A stretch of DNA of 64,000 nucleotides from Alkalihalobacillus sp. FSL W8-0930 (GTDB taxonomy: Bacteria > Bacillota > Bacilli > Bacillales > Bacillaceae_D). Positions within the stretch are counted from its first letter, which is position 1; each line of letters begins with the position of its first letter. The translations under genes and the position numbers were made by a program. The stretch spans positions 2,852,001 to 2,916,000 of the forward strand of contig CP150183.1 in assembly GCA_037965595.1 (NCBI GenBank), in the 5' to 3' direction. Under the pieces are notes generated by a model. That model saw only the letters and a list, made by a program, of their open reading frames with translations. It did no database searches and was not told where the DNA came from. Shown here piece by piece: positions 16,232 to 26,095 of this stretch.

Positions 16232-17734
16232 TTATGATGTGGAAGCTGGACGGTCTTTTGCTTTATCTGCTTCTTTCGCATTCTTCCTTGCTTCATCTGC
16301 ATTTTGTTTCATTTCTTCGAGTGACTTTACATGTAAACGAGCAGCTCCGTTACTCGTTTTTGTAGCAAGACGGGGCTCCACTTCTCTTCTTCGTGTCGCT
16401 TCTTCTACACTCGTCGCATATTGAGGTAACCATCTCTCTTGTGCAATCAACATATCGTCGACCATCTGCCATATTTCTGGAGGTGTACAGACTGCACCGA
16501 TTAAGGGATCCATCATAAAAGCTTGACGAAGTAACTGATCGTCTCCACTAATCGCAGCTTGAACGGCTAACCGTTGAACAGAAATGCTTACCTGACACAC
16601 TGCTGCACAGCCTAGTGGAAGCTCTCCAACCTGTGTCATATTTATTCCATTTCGGTCAACATAACCGGGGGCTTCAATCACAGCATCAGCTGGGAGATTC
16701 TCAATCGTCCCATGATTGATCGTGTTAAAGTGACCGCGGTAGAGTCTTCCCGTTTCAAGTGCTTCAAGTATATAAGATCCATGCTCTTCTCCACGTTCTT
16801 CTTCAGTAAACGAGAGAGCTGGTTCTTGCAACCAGTTAGGAAAATCCTCCATGAACCAGTTTCTTCCCTCTGTACATACTCGTAGATATCCACCCGTCTC
16901 GCCATTAATCCAGCTTCCTAGGTCAATCCAGTCTTTAATCTGATCTTCACGTTTACGATACCAGGGAACATATTCACTGAGATGGCCGTTTGATTCTGTG
17001 CTATAGTAACCAAATCGTTTCAGCATATCAATTCTAACTTTCTCTGTTTGACTGAAATCCTCGTGAGATTCAAAGGCTTCCAGTAGCTTTCCGGTTAGAT
17101 CTTCTCCTTTATGCTTAATTTGAATGTACCATGTTTGATGATTAATTCCAGCACAAACGATGTCTACTTCCTGTTTTTCTAAACCAAACACATCTGCAAT
17201 TTGTTTGTGGCCCCCTTGCACCCCATGACATAAACCAATCGTCTTGACACCGCCTACTTCGTTACACACCCAAGTTAGCATGGCCATAGGATTCGCATAG
17301 TTTAAAAGGAGACAGTCACCATGTGCCACTTCCTTGATATCCTCACAAATTGAGAGCATAACAGGAATACCTCTCTGTCCGTACATAATGCCGCCCGCAC
17401 ATAGCGTATCACCGACACATTGATCCACGCCATACTGCAATGGAATTGATATGTCAGTTTCGAAGGCTTCTAAGCCACCAACTCGAATCACATTAAATAC
17501 ATACTTTGCACCCTTTAGCGCTTCTCTACGATTTGTTGTTGATTCAATCGTGATTTTTAACTTATTTTCCGCAATATCACGTTGGCAGAGCTCTGTTACC
17601 ATATCAAGATTTTGTTGATTGATGTCTGTAAAAGCGAGTTCAATTTCGTTAAATTCGGGAACAGAAAGTAGATCTCGCACAAGCGCTCTTGTAAAACCAA
17701 TACTCCCTGCACCAATAAACGTTACCTTAAACAT
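16232..17734 (-). CDS. NAD-dependent glycoside hydrolase family 4 (probable alpha-galactosidase)
   Basis: A 500-residue GH4 enzyme, which uses NAD+ and a divalent metal in a redox-elimination mechanism. The N-terminal Rossmann motif is VTFIGAGSIGFTRALVRDLL; CHGVQGGH (about 196-203) carries the metal-binding cysteine and histidine, with GINHQTWY (about 222-229) beside it. Length and the GDTLCAGGIMYGQRGI segment fit the alpha-galactosidase side of the family rather than 6-phospho-glucosidases, and no PTS is adjacent. Alpha-glucosidase or alpha-galacturonidase activity cannot be excluded. The ATG at 17734 has AGGTGAGGTG upstream. A cre site lies 45 bp upstream (17779-17793). First gene of an operon with araL and araM. 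Confidence 0.78.
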   Translation of the reverse strand: MFKVTFIGAGSIGFTRALVRDLLSVPEFNEIELAFTDINQQNLDMVTELCQRDIAENKLKITIESTTNRREALKGAKYVFNVIRVGGLEAFETDISIPLQYGVDQCVGDTLCAGGIMYGQRGIPVMLSICEDIKEVAHGDCLLLNYANPMAMLTWVCNEVGGVKTIGLCHGVQGGHKQIADVFGLEKQEVDIVCAGINHQTWYIQIKHKGEDLTGKLLEAFESHEDFSQTEKVRIDMLKRFGYYSTESNGHLSEYVPWYRKREDQIKDWIDLGSWINGETGGYLRVCTEGRNWFMEDFPNWLQEPALSFTEEERGEEHGSYILEALETGRLYRGHFNTINHGTIENLPADAVIEAPGYVDRNGINMTQVGELPLGCAAVCQVSISVQRLAVQAAISGDDQLLRQAFMMDPLIGAVCTPPEIWQMVDDMLIAQERWLPQYATSVEEATRRREVEPRLATKTSNGAARLHVKSLEEMKQNADEARKNAKEADKAKDRPASTS

Positions 17735-17778
17735 TGTAAGCACCTCACCTTTTTACTTACATTGTCTCAACAGTATTC

Positions 17779-17793
17779 AGATAACGCTTTCAT
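17779..17793 (-). promoter_or_regulatory. CcpA catabolite-repression site (cre) before the GH4 gene
   Basis: Minus-strand ATGAAAGCGTTATCT fits the B. subtilis cre pattern WTGNAANCGNWNNCW at every fixed position. It lies between the AraC-type gene's stop and the GH4 start. Confidence 0.75.
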
Positions 17794-17804
17794 TTTTCTG
17801 ACCT

Positions 17805-18707
17805 TTATTTTGCTTGTTGTTTGAAATGCTCACTTCTTACCGCTCTGGAGTCTGTATATCTCGATTCTCTTCGATACTGTTTTGGTGTAGAGCCTGTCTG
17901 TTGTCTAAAAATCGTACTAAAGTATTGTTGGGAGTTCATACCAATGTAATGTGGAATTTCTGTAATCGTAATGTTTGTACGTTTCAATAATTCTTTTGCT
18001 TTTGTGATACGGTGATTAATTAAGTAACCGTTTACAGATGTTCCCATTGCTTTTTTGAAGATTCGATGTAAATAACCTGGGTGAAGATGAACAGCATCTG
18101 CAACGTCCTTCACTCTAATATCACGGTCGTAGTTCTGGTGCATGTATTCAATCGACTTTTGGATATAGACATGTTGTTCGGATGTATCATTTTGTTGTTT
18201 GGCGGCTAGTTCAGCCATACGTATAAAAAGTTGCCCGAGTAAGAGTTGCTCCGTGAAGACAGAATCATTTTCTTTACGGTCAAGCTCTAAGATAAGAGCG
18301 TTGAGGCACTGGAACACATCCGAAGAATCGTGAAAGAGTAAATACGACTTCGGTGTATCTGTTAACACTCGTAATGCATCGTGTTCAGAAACCAGCTGTC
18401 TAAATGATGGAAATACGGTTTGCAATTCCTCAAAATGAAACTCTATATTACTCATTCTACAGCTCTTTCCAGGTTCTACATAAAGTCTATGAGGTACGTC
18501 TCCATCGATAAAAATAAACTGACCTTTCTTCAATTTATGCGTGGTTCCGTCTACTTCAATCAAACATGAGCCTGATAAACAGTACATAATCTCAATGGCT
18601 TCATGCGAATGATTAGGCATATTAAAACCTTCCCACTCCTTGTAGTAATAAAAACGAACAACAGGATAATAATCCTGTTCAAGTAACCGGTTATGATAAA
18701 AGCTCAT
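17805..18707 (-). CDS. AraC-family transcriptional regulator
   Basis: A 300-residue regulator. Residues about 25-95 form a cupin-like sugar-binding domain (NMPNHSHEAIEIMYCLSGSC ... KKGQFIFIDGDVPHRL). The last 100 residues hold two AraC helix-turn-helix motifs (IRVKDVADAVHLHPGYLHRIFKK and ITEIPHYIGMNSQQYFSTIF, ending in FRQQTGSTPKQYRR). It probably activates the surrounding glycosidase genes in response to a plant oligosaccharide. The ATG at 18707 follows AGGAGGGG. It is 20 bp downstream of the ArsR-type regulator gene and co-transcribed with it. Confidence 0.85.
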   Translation of the reverse strand: MSFYHNRLLEQDYYPVVRFYYYKEWEGFNMPNHSHEAIEIMYCLSGSCLIEVDGTTHKLKKGQFIFIDGDVPHRLYVEPGKSCRMSNIEFHFEELQTVFPSFRQLVSEHDALRVLTDTPKSYLLFHDSSDVFQCLNALILELDRKENDSVFTEQLLLGQLFIRMAELAAKQQNDTSEQHVYIQKSIEYMHQNYDRDIRVKDVADAVHLHPGYLHRIFKKAMGTSVNGYLINHRITKAKELLKRTNITITEIPHYIGMNSQQYFSTIFRQQTGSTPKQYRRESRYTDSRAVRSEHFKQQAK

Positions 18708-18727
18708 GAATAACACCCCTCCTTTTT

Positions 18728-19636
18728 CTACTCGCGATAATAAAGCCTGAAATCGATATCCTGGTTGTAGTTACCAAAAGAAGAACCAAACAGCGTCACA
18801 CCGCCAACACAAGTTGTACAATCTTGATTACCTATACGAAACAGCCAAAATGGTCGGTGGATGTCCACATCTGATATGGTTACATCTGATATCTTTCGTC
18901 CATCAATATATGTTCCATTTTGTTTGATCCGTATCACTTTTAACAACCCATACTGGTTTACCGTTCTTGGCCACCACTCAGGTGTAAATTTTCCAATACG
19001 CTCTCCAAAATCTCCCGGACTCCTCCATGTACCAATTTCCAGCCCATTTAAAGAGAAGGTAATGTCCGATGGCCAATTTTCATTTGTTGAAGGTGCTTCT
19101 GATGAAAGTTCAAGCGAAATCTCAAGTTCTTCCACTTTTTTGGATTGATCAAGAAAGTTAGCCAGCTTGTATTCAACAAACCCCCGATAAAACCAAAGGA
19201 TTTTGGCATTCACTCTTTCGGTATCCATAAAGAAACGCGGGTCATCAAATTCTCCGATAATCGCTTGCTCCGTAGCAAGTCCGCATGTAGGCTCTACATG
19301 AAAGTCTGAATAATGGCCAACTGAAACGGTACTTTCAACATAGGGACGTTGTTTATTAAGCATATTCGGAAAAATAATTTCCAGTTTCTCTACCTTCAAG
19401 CGGCACATCTTTTGTTTGCCAGCCTTCCCAGATATCATATCCGTCTGCAAAAGATGTGCTGCCTCTAGCTTCTTCACATGCTTTGTCATGATTGCACTGC
19501 TGACTTGATGAGCATCGGCTAACTCTTTAATATTCATCGGTTTTTCTCCTACATGTTGCAGAATGCTTAACCGAATTTCACTTGCCAACGCTTCATAAAC
19601 AGGTAATGACTCTTTTGACCAGCTAAGTGCTTTCAT
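18728..19636 (-). CDS. ArsR-type winged-helix regulator with large C-terminal domain
   Basis: A 302-residue protein. Residues about 10-85 are a winged helix (YEALASEIRLSILQHV, MNIKELADAHQVSSAIMTKHVKKLEAAHLL), as in ArsR/HTH_20 proteins. The remaining 210 residues are beta-rich and hydrophilic, with the segments EISLELSSEAP, ITFSLNGLEIGTWRSPGDFGER and a terminal DFRLYYRE; this part looks like a ligand-binding jelly-roll and I do not know a named family for it. Its position before an AraC-type regulator and beside GH51/GH42 genes suggests control of arabinose/galactose-polymer use. A promoter and a cre site lie just upstream (19670-19715). Confidence 0.7.
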   Translation of the reverse strand: MKALSWSKESLPVYEALASEIRLSILQHVGEKPMNIKELADAHQVSSAIMTKHVKKLEAAHLLQTDMISGKAGKQKMCRLKVEKLEIIFPNMLNKQRPYVESTVSVGHYSDFHVEPTCGLATEQAIIGEFDDPRFFMDTERVNAKILWFYRGFVEYKLANFLDQSKKVEELEISLELSSEAPSTNENWPSDITFSLNGLEIGTWRSPGDFGERIGKFTPEWWPRTVNQYGLLKVIRIKQNGTYIDGRKISDVTISDVDIHRPFWLFRIGNQDCTTCVGGVTLFGSSFGNYNQDIDFRLYYRE

Positions 19637-19669
19637 ACTGCTTCACCTGCATTCTTGTCTCTTACACTT

Positions 19670-19684
19670 TGTTTTCGTTTTCAT
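19670..19684 (-). promoter_or_regulatory. cre site before the ArsR-type regulator
   Basis: Minus-strand ATGAAAACGAAAACA fits WTGNAANCGNWNNCW fully. It lies just downstream of the -10 box, about at the expected transcription start, where CcpA binding would block transcription. Confidence 0.7.
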
Positions 19685-19686
19685 AC

Positions 19687-19715
19687 AGTATAGCGGGAAC
19701 AATTCCAAGACGCAA
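19687..19715 (-). promoter_or_regulatory. Sigma-A promoter of the regulator pair
   Basis: On the minus strand TTGCGT (19710-19715) and TATACT (19687-19692) are 17 bp apart. Confidence 0.6.
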
Positions 19716-19718
19716 TGG

Positions 19719-19742
19719 AAAAGAGACAGGTTTGCACCTATC

Positions 19743-19744
<2 letters not shown>
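19719..19744 (-). terminator. Terminator overlapping the abfA stop codon
   Basis: A 9-bp stem (19723-19731 with 19736-19744, one G-U pair), loop of 4, followed by UUUU on the minus strand. The stop codon of abfA (19743-19745) is in the stem. Confidence 0.65.
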
Positions 19745-21335
<1,591 letters not shown>

Positions 21336-21422
21336 CATTATGTTTCTTTAAATTGAATTATAGACAGTGACCATTTATCCGTCAACGTTTATTTACTTAC
21401 ATCTTTTACTCGAATACACAAA

Positions 21423-21449
21423 GTCGAGCGCTCTACTAGAACGCTCGAC
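21423..21449 (-). terminator. Hairpin after the GH42 gene
   Basis: An 8-bp stem GTCGAGCG/CGCTCGAC with a loop of 11 follows the GH42 stop; the minus-strand tail is TTTGTGT, a weak U tract. Confidence 0.55.
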
Positions 21450-21460
21450 ATATGAACATG

Positions 21461-23545
21461 TTAATTCACTTCCACTGATCCTTTAACGAGCTTTAATGTA
21501 CGTACATCATATGAAGAAAGTGTTAACTCATTTGAAACGGTTCCATTACCTTCGATTTCAAGTAACTCAAACGATTCTGGAATTGTCACGATTTGAGTTT
21601 CCTCGGTAAAATTCATGATAAACAAGTAGGAGGTTTCGCCGTCTGTCCGTGATTGCAAGCTCACCCCTTCAGGTAACTCGACACCAATTGGATTTGCAAG
21701 CTGATGGTCCTTTGCTAGCTTCTCATAAAATGCATCTAGAAACCCGGTTTCTGTTCTTGCTGATATGTGGTATGCCTGACCTTTTTTATAGGTGTTCACC
21801 GTTAAGGCGGGTGTTCCACTATAAAAATCCTGCTCGTACTCAGCTAGAACCGTAGCCGACGTTGGCTCAACAATTTCACAGAAATCACTTACTTGATAAG
21901 ACTGACCGTCCCAGGTAACGGATTGTTGATCTGCCTTGTACAAGCTATCAATCTCGTTCACCCTTAGACCGAGCACTGAAAACAATGGATTCGGATCACT
22001 CTCGATGTAGCATAAATCGTTGGCATCCACGATCCCCGACATATACGTACTTACATACGTACCTCCCGACTCAACAAAGGAATCAATCGCTTGAGCCGTT
22101 TCTCTTTTTAACATATAAAGCATTGGAGCCACGACAATGTCATAAGAGCTTAAATCGTAATGTGCTGGAATCACATCAACCGGAATTCCTTTTTTCCAAA
22201 AAGCTTGATAATGCTCTTCGCATGTTTTTACGTAATCAAGATGCTTTTTTGCAAACCCTTGAGCTTCATACAATGCCCAGCGGTTCTCCCAATCATAAAT
22301 AATGGCTACCTTTGCATCAACTGAGGCTCCAGCCACTTCTTTAAGAGAAGTCAATCTGCTACCGAGCTCGGCCGCTTCCTTAAACACTCTTGTATTCTCA
22401 TTCCCATAGTGATCAACAACTGCACCATGCAGCTTCTCCGAGGAGCCTCGTGATTTTCTCCATTGGAAATACATGACCGAGTCTGAGCCATGAGCGACCG
22501 CTTGTAAGGAAGAAAGAAGATTCATACCAGGACGCTTTAATTTATTTGTAATCTGCCAGTTAACAAGGCTTGGTGTACTTTCTAATAATAGAAACGGCTT
22601 TCCGCCTTTTAATGAACGATACAGATCATGGACAAAGGCTGTATTTGCTGCAAGCTGCCACGTCTTTTCCCACTCGTTATGCCAAGCTGGATAAGCGTCC
22701 CACGTAATTACATCTACGTAATCAGCAAAGCGACTATAATCAAGTCCTTCAAACGGTCCCATATGAGGATTCTCACCCATAAAGTTTGTTGAAACCGCAA
22801 TCGTTGGTGTGATTTCTTTTAGAGGCTTAATTTCGTTTCGGTAAAAATCAACCGTTTGATGCGTGACAAATCGCTTCCAATCAAGGGTAAGCCCGTGTAT
22901 CTGATTTTCACCGATTGAAGATGGAGATTCAATTTGATCCCAATCTGTAAAGGTATGACTCCAAAACGTTGCCCACCATGCATGATTTAAGTTCTCTAGC
23001 TGATGATCATATTTGTTTTTAAGCCAATCTCTGAATGCCTCTTGGCACAAATCACAATGGCATTCTCCGCTGTATTCATTTGATACATGCCACATGATTA
23101 AGGCTGGATGGTCCTTATACCGTTCAGCAAGCTTCTCATTTATCGCGGCTGTTTTTTCTCGATAAATGGGTGATGTAAAGCAATGGTTATGCCTTTGCCC
23201 ATGGAGCTGCTTCTGTCTTTTTTCATTGACTCTTAATACTTCTGGATACTTCTTAGAGAGCCAGGCAGGTCGTGCACCACTCGGCGTAGATAACAGAACA
23301 TGCCCTCCAATAGAAGCCATATTATCCATCACATCATCTAACCAACCAAACGTGTATGATCCTTCTTCTGCTTCTAGCGCTGCCCAGCCAAAAATATTTA
23401 CAGAAACTGCATTGACATTAGCTAGTTTCATTAATTCAACATCTTTTTGAAGAACCTCCGGATATGCCTGCCACTGATCGGGATTATAATCCCCCCCATA
23501 CAGTAATCCATTAACACTAGGGTGAATCGTTGAAAAACGTTTCAA
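21461..23545 (-). CDS. Beta-galactosidase, GH42
   Basis: A 694-residue GH42 enzyme. The opening LLYGGDYNPDQWQ, the acid/base glutamate in WHVSNEYSGECHC (about residues 151-163) and the nucleophile in PFLLLESTPSLVNWQ (about residues 306-320) are conserved. The ECHCDLC cysteines with C at the earlier CF segment fit the zinc cluster of many GH42 enzymes. No signal peptide, so it acts on imported galacto-oligosaccharides, for example from galactan (GanA-like). The start is a TTG at 23545 with AAGGAG 10 nt upstream. It is 28 bp after the SDR gene, in one transcript from a cre-controlled promoter. Confidence 0.9.
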   Translation of the reverse strand: MKRFSTIHPSVNGLLYGGDYNPDQWQAYPEVLQKDVELMKLANVNAVSVNIFGWAALEAEEGSYTFGWLDDVMDNMASIGGHVLLSTPSGARPAWLSKKYPEVLRVNEKRQKQLHGQRHNHCFTSPIYREKTAAINEKLAERYKDHPALIMWHVSNEYSGECHCDLCQEAFRDWLKNKYDHQLENLNHAWWATFWSHTFTDWDQIESPSSIGENQIHGLTLDWKRFVTHQTVDFYRNEIKPLKEITPTIAVSTNFMGENPHMGPFEGLDYSRFADYVDVITWDAYPAWHNEWEKTWQLAANTAFVHDLYRSLKGGKPFLLLESTPSLVNWQITNKLKRPGMNLLSSLQAVAHGSDSVMYFQWRKSRGSSEKLHGAVVDHYGNENTRVFKEAAELGSRLTSLKEVAGASVDAKVAIIYDWENRWALYEAQGFAKKHLDYVKTCEEHYQAFWKKGIPVDVIPAHYDLSSYDIVVAPMLYMLKRETAQAIDSFVESGGTYVSTYMSGIVDANDLCYIESDPNPLFSVLGLRVNEIDSLYKADQQSVTWDGQSYQVSDFCEIVEPTSATVLAEYEQDFYSGTPALTVNTYKKGQAYHISARTETGFLDAFYEKLAKDHQLANPIGVELPEGVSLQSRTDGETSYLFIMNFTEETQIVTIPESFELLEIEGNGTVSNELTLSSYDVRTLKLVKGSVEVN

Positions 23546-23573
23546 AAAAACCCACTCCTTCTTTTGTAGTTGG

Positions 23574-24338
23574 TTAATAAAGTCTTACTGACAAACCACC
23601 ATCAATTTGAATGCATTCACCTGTAATTTGTCGTGATTCTTCTTTTGCAAGAAATAATGCTAGCTCTGCAATGTCCTTAGGTTCTGCCACTTGGTTAGTC
23701 GCATGAAGTGCTCGCACAGTTGAATCTGTCAACGGATTCTGACTTTCTGTTAGCCATCTTTGATAATGTGGTGTATCTGTAAAACCAGGACAAATCGCAT
23801 TTACCCTAATCCCTTTTTCACCTAAGCTTAACGCCATACTCCTGGTCATCGCATTTACTCCGCCTTTAGCTGCTGCATATAATTCTGCGTCAGGCAAAGT
23901 CTGCATGGCATGGTTGGACGATATATTGATAATGCTAGCACTTGTTCGATTACGCATAAGAGGCACAGCATATTTTGAGCAAAGATAGGTTCCACGTAGA
24001 TCAATATTGAGCACGGAGTTCCAGTCTTCAATCGTTGCTCTATCGATCGGCTTAAACAATGTAATCCCAGCATTGTTAACTAAAACGTCTACAAACCCAA
24101 ACGATCGTTTCACCCATTGAAATAACTCAATGATGCTTTGTTCCTGCTCAACATCTGTCTGATAAAAATAGGCTTCATGTCCTGCTTCTCTAAGTTTTTT
24201 TTCTGCATCGGTCCCTTCTTGTTTATCTTTTGTAGCAAGTATGACAATGGCTCCAGCTTCAGCAAATAATTGAGCAATTGCTTGACCAATCCCTTTGCCG
24301 GCTCCTGTAACAACAGCTAGCTTGGTATGTAGCTCCAC
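23574..24338 (-). CDS. Short-chain dehydrogenase/reductase
   Basis: A 254-residue SDR oxidoreductase. The cofactor motif is VVTGAGKGIGQAIA (T-G-x3-G-x-G), NNAG is present, and the catalytic Ser-Tyr-Lys set is in ISSNHA and YAAAKGG. The C-terminal GECIQIDGGLSVRLY is typical. It precedes the GH42 gene in the same transcript, so a sugar or sugar-acid substrate (galactose or arabinose) is plausible but not shown. The start is a GTG at 24338 behind AGGAGA. Confidence 0.8.
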   Translation of the reverse strand: MELHTKLAVVTGAGKGIGQAIAQLFAEAGAIVILATKDKQEGTDAEKKLREAGHEAYFYQTDVEQEQSIIELFQWVKRSFGFVDVLVNNAGITLFKPIDRATIEDWNSVLNIDLRGTYLCSKYAVPLMRNRTSASIINISSNHAMQTLPDAELYAAAKGGVNAMTRSMALSLGEKGIRVNAICPGFTDTPHYQRWLTESQNPLTDSTVRALHATNQVAEPKDIAELALFLAKEESRQITGECIQIDGGLSVRLY

Positions 24339-24355
24339 TCAGCAACATCTCCTAT

Positions 24356-24370
24356 TGATAACGCTTTCAT
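24356..24370 (-). promoter_or_regulatory. cre site before the SDR-GH42 operon
   Basis: Minus-strand ATGAAAGCGTTATCA fits WTGNAANCGNWNNCW fully. It lies just downstream of the -10 box. Confidence 0.75.
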
Positions 24371-24378
24371 ATTTTCAT

Positions 24379-24406
24379 ACTATAGGAGCGCCCGAATGTA
24401 AGTCAA
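24379..24406 (-). promoter_or_regulatory. Sigma-A promoter of the SDR-GH42 operon
   Basis: On the minus strand TTGACT (24401-24406) and TATAGT (24379-24384) are 16 bp apart. Confidence 0.65.
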
Positions 24407-24475
24407 GTATTTATTTAAGTTAGTTTAATAAATCGTCTTTTTATTTATACTTACCCTTCTTCTTTAAGAAAAAAC

Positions 24476-24504
24476 TTGATCTTTCACTCATCTCCATGTA
24501 GAAT
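24476..24504 (+). promoter_or_regulatory. Promoter of tRNA-Ala
   Basis: TTGATC (24476-24481) and TAGAAT (24499-24504) are 17 bp apart, 31 bp upstream of the tRNA. Confidence 0.65.
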
Positions 24505-24535
24505 AGTTTTTGACCGATACATACTATTTTATAAT

Positions 24536-24608
24536 GGGGTCATAGCTCAGCTGGGAGAGCGCCACGCTGGCAGCGTGGAGGTCAGGGGTTCGAGCCCCCT
24601 TGGCTCCA
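24536..24608 (+). tRNA. trnA-Ala: tRNA-Ala (anticodon GGC)
   Basis: A 73-base cloverleaf. The acceptor arms GGGGTCA and TGGCTCC pair (G3-U70 identity pair of alanine tRNA present), the D arm GCTCAGCTGGGAGAGC and the T arm with GGTTCGAGCCCC are standard, and the anticodon loop in CGCTGGCAGCG gives GGC. The 3' CCA is not encoded (the sequence continues TCTACT). It is a single tRNA with its own promoter and terminator. Confidence 0.97.
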
Positions 24609-24614
24609 TCTACT

Positions 24615-24642
24615 AAAAACCTTGAGAAATCAAGGTTTTTTT
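24615..24642 (+). terminator. Terminator of tRNA-Ala
   Basis: An 11-bp stem (24615-24625 with 24630-24640), GAAA loop, then a run of T residues. Confidence 0.9.
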
Positions 24643-24746
24643 GTTTTGAACATGTTTAATTTAATACTCTCTTTACGTTTCAACCCTTGTTCCACTTCCT
24701 ATATCATAGTAACATTGAACTAGATTTAACTATTTGGAGGAATTTG

Positions 24747-25214
24747 ATGAAATACACATGGATAGGTTTTGGAATCATTGGTTGCTTATTATTAGCTGCC
24801 TGTAATGGAACATCTGGAGCGCCAGATCAGGTAGGTGCTGACGCAAGTGAAGTAGAAGAAACACAGGTAGTTGAGACAGTAACAGAGGAAAAGCAGACAG
24901 AGGATTCAACGGACATTGAGGATGTAGCGTCAGTGGAAACCGAAGAAGACAAGAGTGAAGAGAATGAAGTCACCTTTTCGGTTAATGAACTTGAGGCTGT
25001 CTTTTACATAGGAATGAATTATACAACGTATCTTGATGAAGTGACGGGTGTGTTTGAGATCGAACAAACATACACGGACGAAGACTCAACTGATATGCTC
25101 GATGTGTTTAAAGCCTATGATGGATACCTAGGCATTCTTTATTCACCTGAGGAAGGAATTAAACAATTTCTTCATTTTGATGATACAAATGAAGCGAACT
25201 CTTATTTCAATTAA
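24747..25214 (+). CDS. Small acidic lipoprotein, unknown function
   Basis: A 155-residue protein with a lipoprotein signal peptide: lysine at 2, hydrophobic core, lipobox LAAC with the lipidated cysteine at 19. Residues about 25-80 are a low-complexity acidic linker rich in Glu, Asp, Thr and Val; residues about 82-155 form a small folded part (NELEAVFYIGMNYTTYLDEV ... DAYDGYLGILY-like segments). I do not recognise the family. The ATG at 24747 follows TTTGGAGG; a longer frame upstream lacks a ribosome site. Single gene with its own terminator. Confidence 0.75.
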   Translation: MKYTWIGFGIIGCLLLAACNGTSGAPDQVGADASEVEETQVVETVTEEKQTEDSTDIEDVASVETEEDKSEENEVTFSVNELEAVFYIGMNYTTYLDEVTGVFEIEQTYTDEDSTDMLDVFKAYDGYLGILYSPEEGIKQFLHFDDTNEANSYFN

Positions 25215-25222
25215 TAGTGAAA

Positions 25223-25264
25223 GGCCGACACCTAAATCCATACAGGGTGCCGGTCTTATTTTTA
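25223..25264 (+). terminator. Terminator of the lipoprotein gene
   Basis: Stem between 25223-25233 and 25245-25255 with one mismatch, followed by TTATTTTTA. It overlaps the end of the convergent gene at 25262. Confidence 0.6.
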
Positions 25265-25474
25265 TCCATTAGAACGCTTTAATTCAAAGTCTCCCACTGT
25301 CTCATTTTCCTTTTTAAGCTGGCCTGCGTTTACCATTTCGTCAATGATTTCGTACACTTCAAATGATTCTATTCGTCTAGATTCAATGATTCTCTCCGCT
25401 ACACCGACTTTTGTTGTGACCCCTTCTTCAATTAGTGATTGGATATCTTCTTCAATCTTTACTTTGTCAGCCAT
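25262..25474 (-). CDS. Small acidic protein, unknown
   Basis: A 70-residue protein of helical character, rich in Glu, Ile and Val (KVKIEEDIQSLIEEGV, RIIESRRIESFEVYEIIDEM). The repeated amphipathic helices look like a small DNA- or protein-binding bundle, but I do not recognise a family. The ATG at 25474 is preferred over a GTG one codon upstream because GGGAGGG lies about 8 nt away. Convergent with the lipoprotein gene. Confidence 0.6.
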   Translation of the reverse strand: MADKVKIEEDIQSLIEEGVTTKVGVAERIIESRRIESFEVYEIIDEMVNAGQLKKENETVGDFELKRSNG

Positions 25475-25552
25475 CACACATTCCCTCCCGTTTTTTTACT
25501 TTATCATTACCCGTTTAAACGCATAAAAAACGCAAATAGTATGCAGTCTTAT

Positions 25553-25577
25553 GTTTTGTCTTCAAGTAGTAGGGTAT
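25553..25577 (+). promoter_or_regulatory. Candidate sigma-B promoter
   Basis: GTTTTG (25553-25558) and GGGTAT (25572-25577) with 13-bp spacing match the general-stress sigma-B pattern (GTTTAA-N13-15-GGGWAW), 35 bp upstream of the small membrane gene at 25612. Confidence 0.5.
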
Positions 25578-25611
25578 AGACCACTAAACATAACTACATA
25601 GGAGGCACACC

Positions 25612-25845
25612 TTGACCATAACAAGTAATCGACTATTAGATGGGTTTATCGCCGGGTTGTTTGTTGCATTTGCATTGACGATAAAAGACCTCATCCTTTA
25701 TCAAACGGTTAATGGATTACTGACCCTTTATGTGTCCGCTTCCATTTCTCTAATCGTCATGATTGTCCTTCCGTTTATACGAACAAGACCGCCAAGATAC
25801 CGTCGTAGCTTACGAAATGAATGGCAAAACGAAACAAATACCTGA
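25612..25845 (+). CDS. Small membrane protein, unknown
   Basis: A 77-residue protein with two predicted membrane helices (about 10-28 and 36-56) and a positively charged C-terminal tail (RTRPPRYRRSLRNEW), suggesting a cytoplasmic tail. The start is a TTG behind AGGAGG. The candidate sigma-B promoter upstream would make it a stress gene. I do not recognise the family. Confidence 0.6.
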   Translation: MTITSNRLLDGFIAGLFVAFALTIKDLILYQTVNGLLTLYVSASISLIVMIVLPFIRTRPPRYRRSLRNEWQNETNT

Positions 25846-25874
25846 GCCCCATTTTCTGTGGACTCAGGTATTTG
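25835..25874. terminator. Bidirectional terminator between two small membrane genes
   Basis: A perfect 12-bp stem (25835-25846 with 25863-25874) covers the last codons of the plus-strand gene and faces the minus-strand gene ending at 25879. Confidence 0.75.
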
Positions 25875-25878
25875 TCTT

Positions 25879-26037
25879 TTAAAAGAATAGATCTAAGAGA
25901 TACCAGAAAACGGCACCAGTCAGTCCAGCTATGACCGATGTGATGACTGTGGCCGCATTTATCGTTCGGTATTTCACTACGTCTAAAATGATCCAGCCTA
26001 AAAAGATGGCTACCCCAAAGATGATTGCTGTATTCAT
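25879..26037 (-). CDS. Very small membrane protein, unknown
   Basis: A 52-residue frame (56 residues from the ATG at 26049) with two hydrophobic helices: MNTAIIFGVAIFLGWIIL and TVITSVIAGLTGAVFWYLL. Only a weak GGGGAA precedes the ATG at 26037. Support is the good hydrophobic profile, correct position before a bidirectional terminator and no overlap with other genes. Family not recognised. Confidence 0.5.
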   Translation of the reverse strand: MNTAIIFGVAIFLGWIILDVVKYRTINAATVITSVIAGLTGAVFWYLLDLFF

Positions 26038-26095
26038 TGCGTTCCCCATTCTGCTTTTTCGTCAGTTTACCAGTTAGGGACACACAAAACAATTG

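Noticed and set aside
23523-23537. cre site at the start of the GH42 gene
   Set aside because: TTGAAAAACGTTTCA has the CG one base out of place and overlaps the start codon; the operon already has a proper cre at 24356.
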